From Crystallibacter degradans (GTDB lineage Bacteria > Actinomycetota > Actinomycetes > Actinomycetales > Micrococcaceae): 64,000 bases of DNA. The stretch's first letter is position 1. Each line of letters opens with the position of its first letter. Under the pieces are notes generated by a model. The model did no database searches, was not told the DNA's origin, and was given only the letters and a program-made list of their open reading frames with translations. The position numbers and the translations under genes are program-made. This document shows positions 17,398 to 30,823 of the stretch, piece after piece. Where the stretch lies: positions 48,790 through 112,789 of the forward strand of contig NZ_JABBCH010000013.1 of the NCBI RefSeq assembly GCF_012952295.1. The letters run 5' to 3'.

Positions 17398-18423
17398 ATG
17401 GACTTGAATGTGGCGGACGTGGATGTAGCCCAGCTGGGCACCCTGGGATTTTGGATGGATAAACCGCTGCGGGTCTCCGTGATTCTGATCGGCGGCTTCC
17501 TGCTGAACCTGCTGGTGCGGATAGTCATCCGCCGGATGTCGACGAAGATCGCCAATGGCGAGACCGCGAAGCTCGAGAAACTCGACGCCGATGCCATCGG
17601 GAAAAGCGTCAAAGACCCGCGCTACTGGCTGATGCAGGATTCGCCGATCGCGGCCGTGCGCCGGGCCCAGCGGGCACAAACCATCGGCTCGGTGCTGCGC
17701 TCCATCGCCACCGTGGTCATCGCAGTGATGACCATCCTGATGGTCATGACCGAACTCGGCTTCAACCTCGGACCGCTGCTGGCCAGCGCCGGTATCGCTG
17801 GTGTGGCCATCGGTTTCGGTGCGCAGACCCTGGTCAAGGACTACCTCTCCGGCTTGTTCATGGTGGCCGAGGACCAATACGGCATCGGCGACGTAGTGGA
17901 CCTGGGGGAAGCCTCGGGGACGGTGGAGTCGGTTGGATTGCGCGTCACGCAGGTACGTTCGGTGGACGGTACGCTCTGGCACGTGCGCAACGGCGAAATC
18001 CTGCGTGTGGGCAACTCTTCCCAGGGCTGGGCGCGCGCCGTGCTCGATATCCCGGTGCCCTATGATTCCGACGTCGAAAAGGTGAGCGATCTGATCCTGA
18101 GCTCGGCCAAGGAGCTGCGATCGGACCCGGATTACCGGCGGCTCATCCTGGATGACCCCGAAATTTGGGGCGTAGAGGCGCTCACGGGAGAATCCGTGGT
18201 CATCCGCCTCGCGATCCGGACCAAACCGCTGGAACAGTGGGGCGTGGCACGTGCCATGCGTGCACGTCTGAAGGGTGATCTGGACCGGGCCGGACTACGC
18301 ATTCCGCTGCTGAACCAGACCGTCATCAAGGATGGGAGCCCCGTGCTGGTGCCGGCAGGCTCGGAAAGCCACGCCGATGCCCCCGCCGATGCCTCTGCCA
18401 GCACGCCGGATGAAAGCCGTTAG
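17398..18423 (+). CDS. Mechanosensitive ion channel, MscS family
   Basis: The 341-residue membrane protein has an N-terminal helix (VSVILIGGFLLNLLVRIVI), a second after residue 100 (SIATVVIAVMTILMVMTEL), and the pore helix LLASAGIAGVAIGFGAQTLVKDYLSGLF with the Gly/Ala packing pattern of MscS TM3. The beta-domain follows with YGIGDVVDLGEASGTVESVGLRVTQVR. The C-terminus is Ala/Asp/Ser-rich. The protein should act as a tension-gated valve that releases solutes on osmotic downshock. ATG 17398 has almost no ribosome site and lies close to an AT-rich segment, so a very short or missing leader is possible. Confidence 0.92.
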   Translation: MDLNVADVDVAQLGTLGFWMDKPLRVSVILIGGFLLNLLVRIVIRRMSTKIANGETAKLEKLDADAIGKSVKDPRYWLMQDSPIAAVRRAQRAQTIGSVLRSIATVVIAVMTILMVMTELGFNLGPLLASAGIAGVAIGFGAQTLVKDYLSGLFMVAEDQYGIGDVVDLGEASGTVESVGLRVTQVRSVDGTLWHVRNGEILRVGNSSQGWARAVLDIPVPYDSDVEKVSDLILSSAKELRSDPDYRRLILDDPEIWGVEALTGESVVIRLAIRTKPLEQWGVARAMRARLKGDLDRAGLRIPLLNQTVIKDGSPVLVPAGSESHADAPADASASTPDESR

Positions 18424-18444
18424 GCCAAGCGGCAGCGCATGCAA

Positions 18445-18465
18445 ACGGCCCGCCCGGCGGGCCGT
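18445..18465 (+). terminator. GC-rich hairpin after the MscS gene
   Basis: The palindrome acggcccgcc/ggcgggccgt has almost no loop at full pairing, and no T-tract follows. It is only a possible terminator. Confidence 0.4.
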
Positions 18466-18695
18466 GAGCGACGCGTCACAAAGTACCGCAAAGGGTTACT
18501 TTTCTACAAACCATAGAACTGTGCCCTTGATCACTAAAGGGGTACTCTAGGACAGGCGTCGCACGCCAAGGGACTAAAGTTCCCCTTGGAGCGCGAACGG
18601 ATTTGCACCGAAAAAATGTCCGCCTACACAGGCACGAAGTGACGCAGATCCGCGCTCCGAGTCAGAAACGACTTCGACGTAGAAGGACACAACCC

Positions 18696-19859
18696 GTGGA
18701 CCTGTATGAATACCAGGCGCGCGATCTCTTTGAGGCACATGCTGTACCCGTGCTTGCAGGAATCGTTGCCTACACTCCAGAAGAAGCCAAAGCAGCAGCC
18801 GAAAAGATTGGCGGCGTTGTTGTCGTCAAGGCTCAGGTAAAGGTTGGCGGCCGCGGTAAGGCCGGCGGCGTCAAGGTCGCAAAGACTCCGGACGAAGCGT
18901 TCGAATACGCCACCAACATCCTCGGCATGGACATCAAGGGCCACACGGTCAATAAGGTCATGATCGCCCAGGGCGCTGACATTGCCGAGGAGTACTACTT
19001 CTCCGTTCTGCTGGACCGGGCCAACCGCAATTACCTGGCCATGTGCTCGGTGGAAGGCGGCATGGAGATCGAGCAGCTGGCTGTCGAGCGCCCCGACGCT
19101 CTGGCCAAGATTGCCGTTGACCCCGCCGTCGGCATCGACCAGGCCAAGGCCGACGAAATCGTCGCCGCTGCCGGCTTCGCCGAGGAACTGCGCGGCAAGG
19201 TCGCCGAGACCATCGTCAAGCTCTGGGACGTCTTCATCAAGGAAGACGCCACCCTGGTCGAGGTCAACCCGCTGGTCAAGACCGGCGCCGGCGACATCGT
19301 CGCCCTGGACGGCAAGGTCTCCATCGACGAGAACGCGGCCTTCCGCCACCCCGAGCACGCTGAGCTCGAGGACAAGGACGCCGCGGATCCGCTCGAGGCC
19401 AAGGCCAAGGAACTGGACCTGAACTACGTCAAGCTCGATGGCCAGGTCGGCATCATCGGCAACGGCGCCGGACTGGTTATGTCCACGCTTGATGTCGTCG
19501 CCTACGCCGGCGAGAACCACGGCAACGTCAAGCCCGCCAACTTCCTGGACATCGGCGGCGGCGCTTCGGCCGAGGTCATGGCCAATGGCCTGGACATCAT
19601 CCTGAACGACGAGCAGGTCAAGAGCGTGTTCGTCAACGTCTTCGGTGGCATCACCGCCTGTGACGCCGTCGCAAACGGTATCGTCAAGGCCCTGGAGATC
19701 CTGGGCGACAAGGCCACCAAGCCGCTGGTTGTCCGTCTGGACGGCAACAGCGTCGAAGAAGGCCGCCGTATCCTCCGGGACGCGAAGCACCCGCTGGTCA
19801 CCCTGGCAGTCGGTATGGACGAAGGCGCCGACAAGGCCGCCGAACTGGCGAACGCCTGA
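18696..19859 (+). CDS. sucC: Succinate-CoA ligase, ADP-forming, beta subunit
   Basis: The 387-residue product begins [15 protein letters not shown], the standard SucC start, from GTG 18696 with AGAAGGA upstream. ATP-grasp features include [19 protein letters not shown] near residue 45, [20 protein letters not shown], and [19 protein letters not shown] with the metal-binding acidic residues. The C-terminal domain has [17 protein letters not shown] and [18 protein letters not shown], the alpha-subunit contact region. With SucD it makes the TCA-cycle enzyme that interconverts succinyl-CoA and succinate with nucleotide triphosphate formation. A leader of about 270 bp separates it from the channel gene. 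Confidence 0.97.
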   Translation: MDLYEYQARDLFEAHAVPVLAGIVAYTPEEAKAAAEKIGGVVVVKAQVKVGGRGKAGGVKVAKTPDEAFEYATNILGMDIKGHTVNKVMIAQGADIAEEYYFSVLLDRANRNYLAMCSVEGGMEIEQLAVERPDALAKIAVDPAVGIDQAKADEIVAAAGFAEELRGKVAETIVKLWDVFIKEDATLVEVNPLVKTGAGDIVALDGKVSIDENAAFRHPEHAELEDKDAADPLEAKAKELDLNYVKLDGQVGIIGNGAGLVMSTLDVVAYAGENHGNVKPANFLDIGGGASAEVMANGLDIILNDEQVKSVFVNVFGGITACDAVANGIVKALEILGDKATKPLVVRLDGNSVEEGRRILRDAKHPLVTLAVGMDEGADKAAELANA

Positions 19860-19875
19860 GGATCGAGGAAAAAAC

Positions 19876-20796
19876 ATGTCTATCTTCATTAACAAAGACT
19901 CTAAGGTCATCGTCCAGGGCATCACCGGCGGCGAGGGCTCCAAGCACACCGCCCGTATGCTCCACGCCGGCACCAACGTTGTCGGTGGCGTGAACGCCCG
20001 CAAGGCCGGCACCTCCGTGACGCACGGCGAGAAGACCCTGCCCGTTTACGGCACGGTCAAGGAAGCCATCGCCGAGACCGGCGCCGACGTCTCGATCGTC
20101 TTCGTTCCGCCGGCCTTCACCAAGGACGCCGTGGTCGAGGCCATCGAAGCCGAAATCGGCCTCGTCGTGGTCATCACCGAGGGTGTTCCGGTCCAGGACT
20201 CCGCCGAGTTCTGGGCACTGGCACAGTCCAAGAAGGACGCCGACGGCAACCAGATCACCCGCATCATCGGCCCGAACTGCCCCGGCATCATCACCCCAGG
20301 CGAGTCCCTCGTGGGCATCACCCCGGCGAACATCACGGGCAAGGGCGGCGTGGGCCTGGTCTCCAAGTCCGGCACCCTGACCTACCAGATGATGTACGAA
20401 CTGCGGGATCTGGGCTTCTCCACCGCCATCGGCATCGGCGGCGACCCGGTCATCGGCACCACGCACATCGACGCCCTGGCTGCGTTCGAGGCTGACCCCG
20501 ATACCAAGGCGATCGTCATGATCGGCGAGATCGGCGGCGACGCGGAAGAGCGTGCGGCCGAGTTCATCAAGAACAACGTCACCAAGCCGGTTGTCGGCTA
20601 TGTGGCAGGCTTCACCGCGCCTGAGGGCAAGACCATGGGCCACGCCGGCGCCATCGTCTCCGGTTCCGCCGGTACCGCCCAGGCGAAGAAGGAGGCCCTC
20701 GAGGCCGCAGGCGTCAAGGTCGGCAAGACTCCGTCCGAGACCGCCCACCTGCTGCGCGAGGTCTACCCCGAGCACGAGGAGCCCTCGAACCTCTAA
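19876..20796 (+). CDS. sucD: Succinate-CoA ligase alpha subunit
   Basis: A 306-residue subunit with the CoA-binding Rossmann domain ([18 protein letters not shown], residues 12-29) and the ligase domain with the active-site histidine region [13 protein letters not shown], where the phosphorylated histidine lies. [15 protein letters not shown] and [20 protein letters not shown] are further family blocks. It is separated from sucC by 16 bp with a GAGGAA ribosome site, so the two form an operon. A strong hairpin at 20832-20882 ends the operon. Confidence 0.97.
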   Translation: MSIFINKDSKVIVQGITGGEGSKHTARMLHAGTNVVGGVNARKAGTSVTHGEKTLPVYGTVKEAIAETGADVSIVFVPPAFTKDAVVEAIEAEIGLVVVITEGVPVQDSAEFWALAQSKKDADGNQITRIIGPNCPGIITPGESLVGITPANITGKGGVGLVSKSGTLTYQMMYELRDLGFSTAIGIGGDPVIGTTHIDALAAFEADPDTKAIVMIGEIGGDAEERAAEFIKNNVTKPVVGYVAGFTAPEGKTMGHAGAIVSGSAGTAQAKKEALEAAGVKVGKTPSETAHLLREVYPEHEEPSNL

Positions 20797-20831
20797 AGGG
20801 TTCGTCCGCGCAAGCGGAAAGTTCCAAGCTA

Positions 20832-20882
20832 ACGACGGCGGCGCTGTCACCTTTATCGCGAAGGTGACAGCGCCGCCGTCGT
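20832..20882 (+). terminator. Perfect 22-bp hairpin ending sucCD
   Basis: Arms 20832-20853 and 20861-20882 are exact inverted copies around the loop tatcgcg, followed by actttacg. The outer part (acgacggcggc) recurs in the terminator near 50103. Confidence 0.8.
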
Positions 20883-20958
20883 ACTTTACGCAGCGTGACT
20901 CCCCGGCGTGCGGCGCTGGCTAGGCTGGAAGCAGCCGTTCCCGACGCTAGGAGAGCAC

Positions 20959-22014
20959 ATGCGCGCCACCATCATCCACGGACCCCGCGACATTCGGGTG
21001 GAAGAGCGGCCCTATCCCAAGGTGCAGCGACCCACGGACGTGGTGGTTAAGGTGACCGCGGCTTGCGTCTGCGGCTCCGACCTGTGGCCCTACCGGGGCG
21101 TCCGCGAGACGGCGGAGCCGCGCGCCATCGGCCACGAATTCGTCGGTGTGGTCGAGAGCATCGGCGATGCCGTGGCGGCACTGGCGCCCGGCGACTTCGT
21201 GATCGCGCCGTGGGTGGGCAACTGCGGCGAGTGCCCGCAGTGCCGCAACGGCGTCACGGTGGCGTGCGACCACCGGACCTCATGGGGCAGTACCGATGAG
21301 CACGGCTTCCACGTCGACGGCGGCCAGGGCGAGGCCGTGCGCGTGCCGCAGGCTGAGGCAACGCTGGTGAAGGTTCCTGGCGTGGAGCAGCCGGATGCCG
21401 AACTGACAGCCAACCTGCTGGCGCTCTCCGACGTCATGGGGACGGGGCATCATGCAGCCGTCAGCGCAGCGGTGGGGCCGGGCCGCTCCGTCGTCGTTGT
21501 TGGAGATGGCGCAGTGGGGCTGTGCGGCGTGCTGGCAGCCAAACGCCTCGGTGCGGAACGGATCATCATGATGTCCCGCCATGCGGACCGGCAGGCGCTG
21601 GCCAAGGACTTCGGCGCCACCGACATCGTCGAGGAGCGCGGAAAGGCGGGCGCGGAAGCGGTCCGTTCGCTGCTGGGCGGCGTGCCCGCGGATTCGGTGC
21701 TCGAATGCGTGGGGACCAAGGAATCGATGGATCAGGCACTGCGGTCCACGCGACCCGGCGGCAGCGTCGGCTTTGTCGGCGTTCCGGCGGGCGGCGCGGA
21801 ACTGCCCATCGGTGTGCTGTTTGCCAAGAACATCTCGGTGGCAGGCGGGGCTGCGTCCACCCGTGTCTACCTGCCGGAGCTCCTGGCGGACGTGCTGGCC
21901 GGCAAGATCAACCCGGGCAGGGTTTTCGACGTCGAAATGCCCCTCGACGACGCGGCCGAGGCGTACAAGGCCATGGATGAACGCCGCGCGATCAAGGTGC
22001 TGCTCAAGCCGTAG
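20959..22014 (+). CDS. Zinc-dependent alcohol dehydrogenase family protein
   Basis: A 351-residue medium-chain dehydrogenase. The catalytic zinc site is visible as CVCGSDLWPY (Cys near residue 38) and GHEFVGVVES; the structural zinc loop is NCGECPQCRNGVTVAC with four cysteines. The cofactor fold reads VVVVGDGAVGLCGVLAAKRLGAERII near residue 175. The charge pattern after the last strand (MMSRHADR) has Ser and Arg instead of an acidic residue, which fits NADP better than NAD. The substrate is unknown. ATG 20959 has TAGGAGAG upstream. The gene stands alone between the sucCD terminator and rlmN. Confidence 0.88.
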   Translation: MRATIIHGPRDIRVEERPYPKVQRPTDVVVKVTAACVCGSDLWPYRGVRETAEPRAIGHEFVGVVESIGDAVAALAPGDFVIAPWVGNCGECPQCRNGVTVACDHRTSWGSTDEHGFHVDGGQGEAVRVPQAEATLVKVPGVEQPDAELTANLLALSDVMGTGHHAAVSAAVGPGRSVVVVGDGAVGLCGVLAAKRLGAERIIMMSRHADRQALAKDFGATDIVEERGKAGAEAVRSLLGGVPADSVLECVGTKESMDQALRSTRPGGSVGFVGVPAGGAELPIGVLFAKNISVAGGAASTRVYLPELLADVLAGKINPGRVFDVEMPLDDAAEAYKAMDERRAIKVLLKP

Positions 22015-22060
22015 AGCCGGGCGTCCGACTCATTTGCATCGGCATGGGAGAATGGTGTAG

Positions 22061-23296
22061 ATGTCTGTTTTGAATTCTTCCCCCACCGCCACGTCTTCCC
22101 GGCCGCAGGTGCGTCCTGCCGTGGAAGGTGCCGAGCCCGCTGTTTCCAGCGACGGCCGACCGCTGCTGCAGTTCAAGTCGCCGCGCGTGAAGCAGCCGCC
22201 AACGCACCTGGCCGACCTCACCCTCGCCGAGCGCCAGGCCAAGCTCAAGGACATGGGCCTGCCCGCGTTCCGCGCCAAGCAGCTCTCCACACACTACTTC
22301 CAGCACTTCACCACGGACCCGAACGCCATGAGCGACCTGCCGAAGGACGGCCGTGAAGAGCTGGTCGCCGAAATGTTCCCGACACTGCTGACCAAGGTCA
22401 AGCAGCTCAAGACGGACAACGGGGACACCATTAAGTTCCTGTGGCGGCTCTTCGACGGCTCGCTGGTCGAGTCAGTGTTGATGCGCTACTCGGGCCGGAT
22501 CACGCTGTGCGTCTCCAGCCAGTGCGGCTGCGGCATGAACTGCCCGTTCTGCGCCACCGGCCAGGCAGGGCTGACCCGCAACATGTCTACGGCCGAAATC
22601 CTGGACCAGATTGTCCAGGCCAACCGGGTGATCGCCGAAGGCGCGCTGGGCGGCAAGCGCAAGGACGGCGGGCACGACGCCGAGCGCGTCACCAACATCG
22701 TCTTCATGGGCATGGGCGAGCCGCTGGCCAACTACAAGCGCGTGATGGCAGCCGTGCACCGCATGGCAGCCGAGGCCCCTGAGGGCCTGGGCATGTCCGC
22801 CCGCAACATCACGGTCTCCACCGTGGGCCTGGTGCCGGGCATCAACAAGCTCGCGGACGAGGGGATCCCGGTGACGTTCGCTCTGAGTCTGCACGCTCCG
22901 GATGACGAGCTGCGTGACGAGCTGATTCCGGTCAACAGCCGCTGGAAGGTCGACGAGGCGCTGGATGCGGCCTACAACTACTACGCGGTGACCGGCCGCC
23001 GGGTCAGCATCGAATACGCGCTGATCAAGGACATGAACGACCACGCCTGGCGCGCGGACCTGCTGGCCAAGAAGCTGAACCAGCGCGGCCGCGGTTGGGT
23101 CCATGTGAACCCCATTCCGCTGAACCCGACGCCGGGATCCATCTGGACCTCGTCGGAGAAGTCAGTGGAGACCGAGTTCATCAACCGGCTGATTGCCGCC
23201 GGCATCCCGACGACGCTGCGCGACACCCGCGGCAAGGAGATCGACGGCGCCTGCGGGCAACTGGCCGCAGCAGACGACGAGAACGTCGCAGACTAA
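22061..23296 (+). CDS. rlmN: 23S rRNA (adenine2503-C2)-methyltransferase RlmN
   Basis: The 411-residue radical SAM enzyme methylates A2503 of 23S rRNA and A37 of some tRNAs. The iron-sulfur motif CGMNCPFC uses Cys157, Cys161 and Cys164. [15 protein letters not shown] carries the GEPxxN SAM-binding motif, and [13 protein letters not shown]-type and [13 protein letters not shown] blocks follow. The second catalytic cysteine is in EIDGACGQL near the C-terminus. The first 45 residues are Ser/Pro-rich and extend beyond the core, which is common in this group. Strong convergent hairpin at 23326-23367. Confidence 0.96.
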   Translation: MSVLNSSPTATSSRPQVRPAVEGAEPAVSSDGRPLLQFKSPRVKQPPTHLADLTLAERQAKLKDMGLPAFRAKQLSTHYFQHFTTDPNAMSDLPKDGREELVAEMFPTLLTKVKQLKTDNGDTIKFLWRLFDGSLVESVLMRYSGRITLCVSSQCGCGMNCPFCATGQAGLTRNMSTAEILDQIVQANRVIAEGALGGKRKDGGHDAERVTNIVFMGMGEPLANYKRVMAAVHRMAAEAPEGLGMSARNITVSTVGLVPGINKLADEGIPVTFALSLHAPDDELRDELIPVNSRWKVDEALDAAYNYYAVTGRRVSIEYALIKDMNDHAWRADLLAKKLNQRGRGWVHVNPIPLNPTPGSIWTSSEKSVETEFINRLIAAGIPTTLRDTRGKEIDGACGQLAAADDENVAD

Positions 23297-23325
23297 ACGC
23301 AGCTAAGCTTAAGCGCTAAGCACAA

Positions 23326-23367
23326 AGCAGCGGCCCCACTCCTTCCATCTGGAGCGGGGCCGCTGCT
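23326..23367. terminator. Bidirectional terminator between rlmN and dmg
   Basis: Seventeen-base arms (23326-23342 and 23351-23367) pair with one mismatch around an 8-nt loop. It lies between two convergent genes and probably serves both. Confidence 0.75.
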
Positions 23368-23406
23368 GTCCGTTGCGGCGCTAACCTGTCAGTTCTCCGT
23401 CACCTG

Positions 23407-26896
<3,490 letters not shown>

Positions 26897-26922
26897 TTAC
26901 CTCGCAAGTTCAGTAGAGAAAA

Positions 26923-28836
26923 TCAGGAGCCGGAGATCGGGGTCGGGCATTTATCGCTGGAAGCGCACTGCTCGTCGCATTCGTGCCTCGTGACGAGGTC
27001 GAAATGGACGCCGCCGTGCTGATCTACACCGGACCGAATGGCGCGTTCAACCACTGACGTTGCCAGCCGTCGCCTCAAGGACAGCGGATCCCGGCGCAAG
27101 TCCTTGGCCAGGGCGAAGCACATCAGCAGCATCACCAGGACAAAGGGCAAGGCCGCCACAATGGTTATTCGCTGCAACCCGGAGAGAGCTTCAGCAGGCT
27201 GATCGCCACCAGCCAGCAACATGACCGCCGCAACTCCGCCGGTCAGCACGCCCCAGAAGATGACTACCCCTCTGGAGGGCTCCTCGGCGCCGTTGGAGCT
27301 CAGCGAGCCCATGACCAGCGACGCCGAATCCGCGCCGGTAACGAAGAAGATGCCCACCAGGACCATGGCGAGAACGGCCACCGCACCCGCGATGACGTTC
27401 GGCAGCGGCAGGTTCTGCAGCAGATCGAAAAGGGCGCCGTCGAAGGAGATGGTGGGTTCGCCGTCGACCATGTCGACCAGCCCGTCGCCGGTGTCCGCTG
27501 TTTCATCCGCCTTGGACTGGACACCGAACGCCGCCCCGCCGAAGATGGCGAACCAGATCACGCTGACAATGCTGGGCACCAGCAGCACGCCGGTGACAAA
27601 CTGGCGGATGGTCCGGCCTCGGCTGATGCGGGCGATGAACATGCCTACAAACGGCGTCCAGGAGACCCACCAAGCCCAGTAGAAGATGGTCCAGCCGGAC
27701 ATCCAGGTACGGAGAGCCTCGTCGCCGACGGCTTCAGTGCGTGAAGCCATCTCAGCGAGGTCGCGGGCGTAGTCGCCTACCGCGGCGGGAACCAGATTGA
27801 GGATGAAGAGCGTGGGGCCGGCTACGAAAACGATCAGCGCGAGGATGACAGCCAGGACCATATTGATGTTCGCCAGCCACTGGATGCCGCGGCGGATGCC
27901 GGAGATAGCGGAGGCGACAAAGCAGACAGTCAGCACGGCGACGATGGCCACCAGGATCGGGGTTGCCAGCTCGCCGACCCAGCCGTTGAAGGCAAGGCCG
28001 CTGCCGATCTGCAGGGCGCCAAGCCCCAGCGAGGCCGCTGTACCGAAAAGCGTGGCGAAGATGGCCAGAATGTTGATGAACTTCCCGACCGGCCCCTCGA
28101 CGGTTTTACGGCCGAACAGCGATGTGAAGGCCGCGGAGATCAGCTGCTTGCGGCCCAGACGGTACGTCCCATAGGCCATGGCAACACCGACGACGGCATA
28201 CATCGCCCAAGGATGCAGCGTCCAATGGAAGAGCGATGTAGCCATGGCGGTCTGGATTGCTTCGGGTGTTTGCCCGTTCACGCTGCCGGGCGGCGGGGCG
28301 ATGTAGTGGTACATCGGCTCGGCCACCCCGTAGAACATCAGGCCGATGCCCATGCCCGCGGCGAACATCATGGAGATCCAGGAAATGGTCCGGAACTCCG
28401 GCTTCTCGCCGTCCTTGCCCAGCGGGATATTTCCGAAGCGGCCGAGCGCGAGCCACAGCACGTAGACCACGAAGAGCGAGGCCAGCAGGATGAAGAGCCA
28501 GCCGGTGTTTTCCATAACCCAGTTCAGCGCGTTCTGGGAGGTGGCCGAGAGGTTCGCAGTGCCGAGGAAACCCCACGCGACAAACGCGACGGCGAGGGCA
28601 CCTGCGACCGCGAAGACCGTCTTGTCCAAGCCGCGGGGAACCCGACTGCGGCGGGCAGCGGCGTGCTCGGTTTCCGATTCGCGCAGTTCCTGCAAGATCT
28701 GCTGATCCAGTGCAGTGTGTTCTGCAGTTGCAGGTTTGGCTTGCTGGTCATCGCCCAGCGGCTCCTTGCGGATGAGCTCGGTGAGCTCATCGTCGGGACT
28801 GCCATCCTCAATTGCAAGATCGTTGTTCGCTGACAT
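26923..28836 (-). CDS. BCCT-family transporter, probable glycine betaine uptake
   Basis: This 637-residue transporter has about twelve membrane helices. The BCCT glycine stretch appears as FAAGMGIGLMFYGVAEPMYHY, and the signature WTIFYWAWWVSWTPFVGMFIARIS is intact with its substrate-cage tryptophans. The acidic N-terminus (about 70 residues) and basic stretch after the last helix resemble osmo-regulated members such as BetP. The C-terminal tail is unusual: HECDEQC followed by SSDKC, three cysteines in a short run. Placed with betaine and dimethylglycine oxidation genes, it most likely imports glycine betaine for growth rather than only for osmoprotection. AAAGGA precedes ATG 28836. Confidence 0.92.
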   Translation of the reverse strand: MSANNDLAIEDGSPDDELTELIRKEPLGDDQQAKPATAEHTALDQQILQELRESETEHAAARRSRVPRGLDKTVFAVAGALAVAFVAWGFLGTANLSATSQNALNWVMENTGWLFILLASLFVVYVLWLALGRFGNIPLGKDGEKPEFRTISWISMMFAAGMGIGLMFYGVAEPMYHYIAPPPGSVNGQTPEAIQTAMATSLFHWTLHPWAMYAVVGVAMAYGTYRLGRKQLISAAFTSLFGRKTVEGPVGKFINILAIFATLFGTAASLGLGALQIGSGLAFNGWVGELATPILVAIVAVLTVCFVASAISGIRRGIQWLANINMVLAVILALIVFVAGPTLFILNLVPAAVGDYARDLAEMASRTEAVGDEALRTWMSGWTIFYWAWWVSWTPFVGMFIARISRGRTIRQFVTGVLLVPSIVSVIWFAIFGGAAFGVQSKADETADTGDGLVDMVDGEPTISFDGALFDLLQNLPLPNVIAGAVAVLAMVLVGIFFVTGADSASLVMGSLSSNGAEEPSRGVVIFWGVLTGGVAAVMLLAGGDQPAEALSGLQRITIVAALPFVLVMLLMCFALAKDLRRDPLSLRRRLATSVVERAIRSGVDQHGGVHFDLVTRHECDEQCASSDKCPTPISGS

Positions 28837-28887
28837 GAAAATCCTTTGCTAGATGACCAGGGCCTCTGCGGTGCACGTGCTGACGGT

Positions 28888-29238
28888 TTATACGTGTCCG
28901 TCTACGGTCAAACCAGGCGGAAGATTCGGAGCATCGTCTGATTCCCGGACCATGATGGTTCCGTCTACTACCTCGACCTCGTGGACCCGGACCGGCAGCT
29001 TCGCCGGCGGGGCGTCTACATTGCCCGTGCGTAAATTGAATTTGGAGGCGTGCAGCGGGCACTCCACTTCGCAGCCCTCAACCCAGCCATCGGCTAGAGA
29101 TGCGTCCTGATGGGTGCACGTATCGTCGATGGCGAAGAGCTCGCCCTCCTCTGTATGGAAAACAGCGATGGGCGGTGACGTATCCAAACGAATCGCATCT
29201 CCGGGTGCCAGCTCTTTTAGTGGGCATGCCTTGTGCAT
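28888..29238 (-). CDS. Rieske-type [2Fe-2S] ferredoxin
   Basis: A 116-residue soluble ferredoxin. The cluster ligands are Cys41-x-His43 (CTHQDASLADG) and Cys60-x2-His63 (CPLHASKF), the normal Rieske spacing. It resembles the small ferredoxins of three-component dioxygenase systems. It is the first gene of the dmg operon and faces the reductase and oxygenase genes across a shared control region, so it should carry electrons from the reductase at 29536 to the oxygenase at 30824. The start at 29238 (MHKACPLKEL) is chosen because AAAGAGG lies 8 nt upstream; longer frames have no ribosome site. Confidence 0.9.
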   Translation of the reverse strand: MHKACPLKELAPGDAIRLDTSPPIAVFHTEEGELFAIDDTCTHQDASLADGWVEGCEVECPLHASKFNLRTGNVDAPPAKLPVRVHEVEVVDGTIMVRESDDAPNLPPGLTVDGHV

Positions 29239-29453
29239 GGAGCGAACCTCTTTCATAGCCGGCCGCTCTTTGGCGGCAGTTCCGTAGTGAACAACCTCGT
29301 TCACAATAGGCAACAGCCTGACCGTTGGAGGGGGTACCTGTCAAGGGTTTTTTGTGTTCCAGCCCACACGGCTCATCGGCGTCGAAAATTACGTGTTTGT
29401 GACTCTTGACACAGCACCTCGCGACCTCCATGCTGTTTCACATAGCGATGCGA

Positions 29454-29470
29454 GTTGCGTTAGACGCAAT
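29454..29470. promoter_or_regulatory. Inverted repeat GTTGCGTTAGACGCAAT between divergent betaine operons
   Basis: The core ttgcgt-tag-acgcaa is a perfect inverted repeat. It lies 66 bp before the reductase start, in the roughly 300-bp divergent region that must hold both promoters. A TTGACA box at 29406-29411 could be a plus-strand -35, but no good -10 follows it. The TTGC-N7-GCAA layout recurs upstream of the creatine transporter (36579-36595). An IclR regulator is the likely binder. Confidence 0.6.
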
Positions 29471-29535
29471 TGAGCAATGCTTCTTAGCCAGAAGGTGCAG
29501 GAGTGCACCTCTCCAGTGTTGTGAAAGGCCAATCT

Positions 29536-30738
29536 ATGCAGACTCTTGTAGTCGTGGGGGCGTCCCTGGCCGGGCTCTCCGCCGCACGGGCAGCGCGGGC
29601 CCAAGGCTTTGCCGGCAGGCTCGTCATCATCGGGGACGAAGCCCCCCGCCCTTATGATCGACCTCCGCTGTCCAAGGACTTCCTGGCAGGCAAGATCGGC
29701 CTGGAGGACCTCGCGCTGGAGGAAGCCGGCGAGGACCTGAACGCCGAATGGCTGCTGGGAGTCCGTGCCGAGCGCTTCGACGCCCAGTCTCTAACAATCA
29801 CGCTCAACGACGGACGCAGTATCACAGCGGACGGAGTGATCATCGCTACCGGCGCCTCGGCCCGGGGCCTGGCCGAACTGCAAGGCATGCAGAACGTTTT
29901 TACGCTGCGCACACTTGCCGATGCGCAGGCGCTGCGGCCCCAGCTGCTTCCCGGGCGTCGCCTGGTGGTCATCGGTGCAGGATTCATCGGAGCGGAAACC
30001 GCTTCCACGGCCAAGGCAGCCGGCATGGAGGTGACCGTGGTGGAAAGGTCGGTTGCGCCATTGGCAGGCCCGCTCGGCGCGCAGATGGGGGCCGCTGTGG
30101 CCGGCCTTCATGAAGCAGCCGGAGTGGAACTGCTCTGCGGGACTGGCGTTTCCTCCTTCACGATGAGCGGAACCTCGGTGAGCGAAGTTGTCCTGGACAA
30201 TGGCAGGCGGCTGCCTGCCGACGTCGTACTCGTTGGCATTGGAGCGCAGCCCAACGTTGAATGGCTGGAAGGATCGGGCATCGCGCTGGACAATGGCGTC
30301 CTGTGTGATGCCATGGGCCGGACTAACCGACCCGGTGTATCTGCCGTCGGCGACTGTGCCGCGTGGTACGACCTCCGGGCCCAAAGCCACCAGCGGGTAG
30401 AGCACTGGGCCGGGGCGAACGAACGCCCGGCTCTCGCCGTGGCCGCCCTGCTGGACGAGAACGCAGTGCAGCAGCCGGTTAATCCGCCGTACTTCTGGTC
30501 AGACCAATACGGATCGCGAATCCAGTTCGCCGGCCATGCCAAGGGCTACGACAGGATCGAGATCGAGCAAGGCGACGTCGCCGAGCGCAGCTTCCTGGCC
30601 GTGTACTACGCCGGCGCCGAACCGGTCGCCGTGCTGGGTGTAGACCAGACCCGGCAGTTCACTAAGTGGCGCAAATTCCTGAACAAGAACGCCCAGCAGT
30701 ACATGGTCCCGGCAGGGGAGTTCGCTGCCGCCTCTTGA
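29536..30738 (+). CDS. FAD-dependent ferredoxin reductase (BphA4-like)
   Basis: The 400-residue flavoprotein has two Rossmann motifs: LVVVGASLAGLSAARAARAQG at the N-terminus for FAD, and VVIGAGFIGAETASTAKAAG near residue 145 for NAD(P)H. YDRPPLSKDFLAG and the ATG motif VIIATGASARGL follow the pattern of rubredoxin/putidaredoxin reductases, as does VSAVGDCAAW near residue 275. It would pass electrons from NADH to the Rieske ferredoxin encoded divergently. ATG 29536 has GTGAAAGG 7 nt upstream; an ATG at 29503 is less well placed. The oxygenase gene starts 85 bp downstream, so they form one transcription unit. Confidence 0.92.
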   Translation: MQTLVVVGASLAGLSAARAARAQGFAGRLVIIGDEAPRPYDRPPLSKDFLAGKIGLEDLALEEAGEDLNAEWLLGVRAERFDAQSLTITLNDGRSITADGVIIATGASARGLAELQGMQNVFTLRTLADAQALRPQLLPGRRLVVIGAGFIGAETASTAKAAGMEVTVVERSVAPLAGPLGAQMGAAVAGLHEAAGVELLCGTGVSSFTMSGTSVSEVVLDNGRRLPADVVLVGIGAQPNVEWLEGSGIALDNGVLCDAMGRTNRPGVSAVGDCAAWYDLRAQSHQRVEHWAGANERPALAVAALLDENAVQQPVNPPYFWSDQYGSRIQFAGHAKGYDRIEIEQGDVAERSFLAVYYAGAEPVAVLGVDQTRQFTKWRKFLNKNAQQYMVPAGEFAAAS

Positions 30739-30823
30739 GGCCGGGCAACACTTCCTGCTGCCGCAACCATTCCAGATTCCTGATTGCACCTTCCCGCTTC
30801 TCGTATTTCCAAGGAGTATCCCT

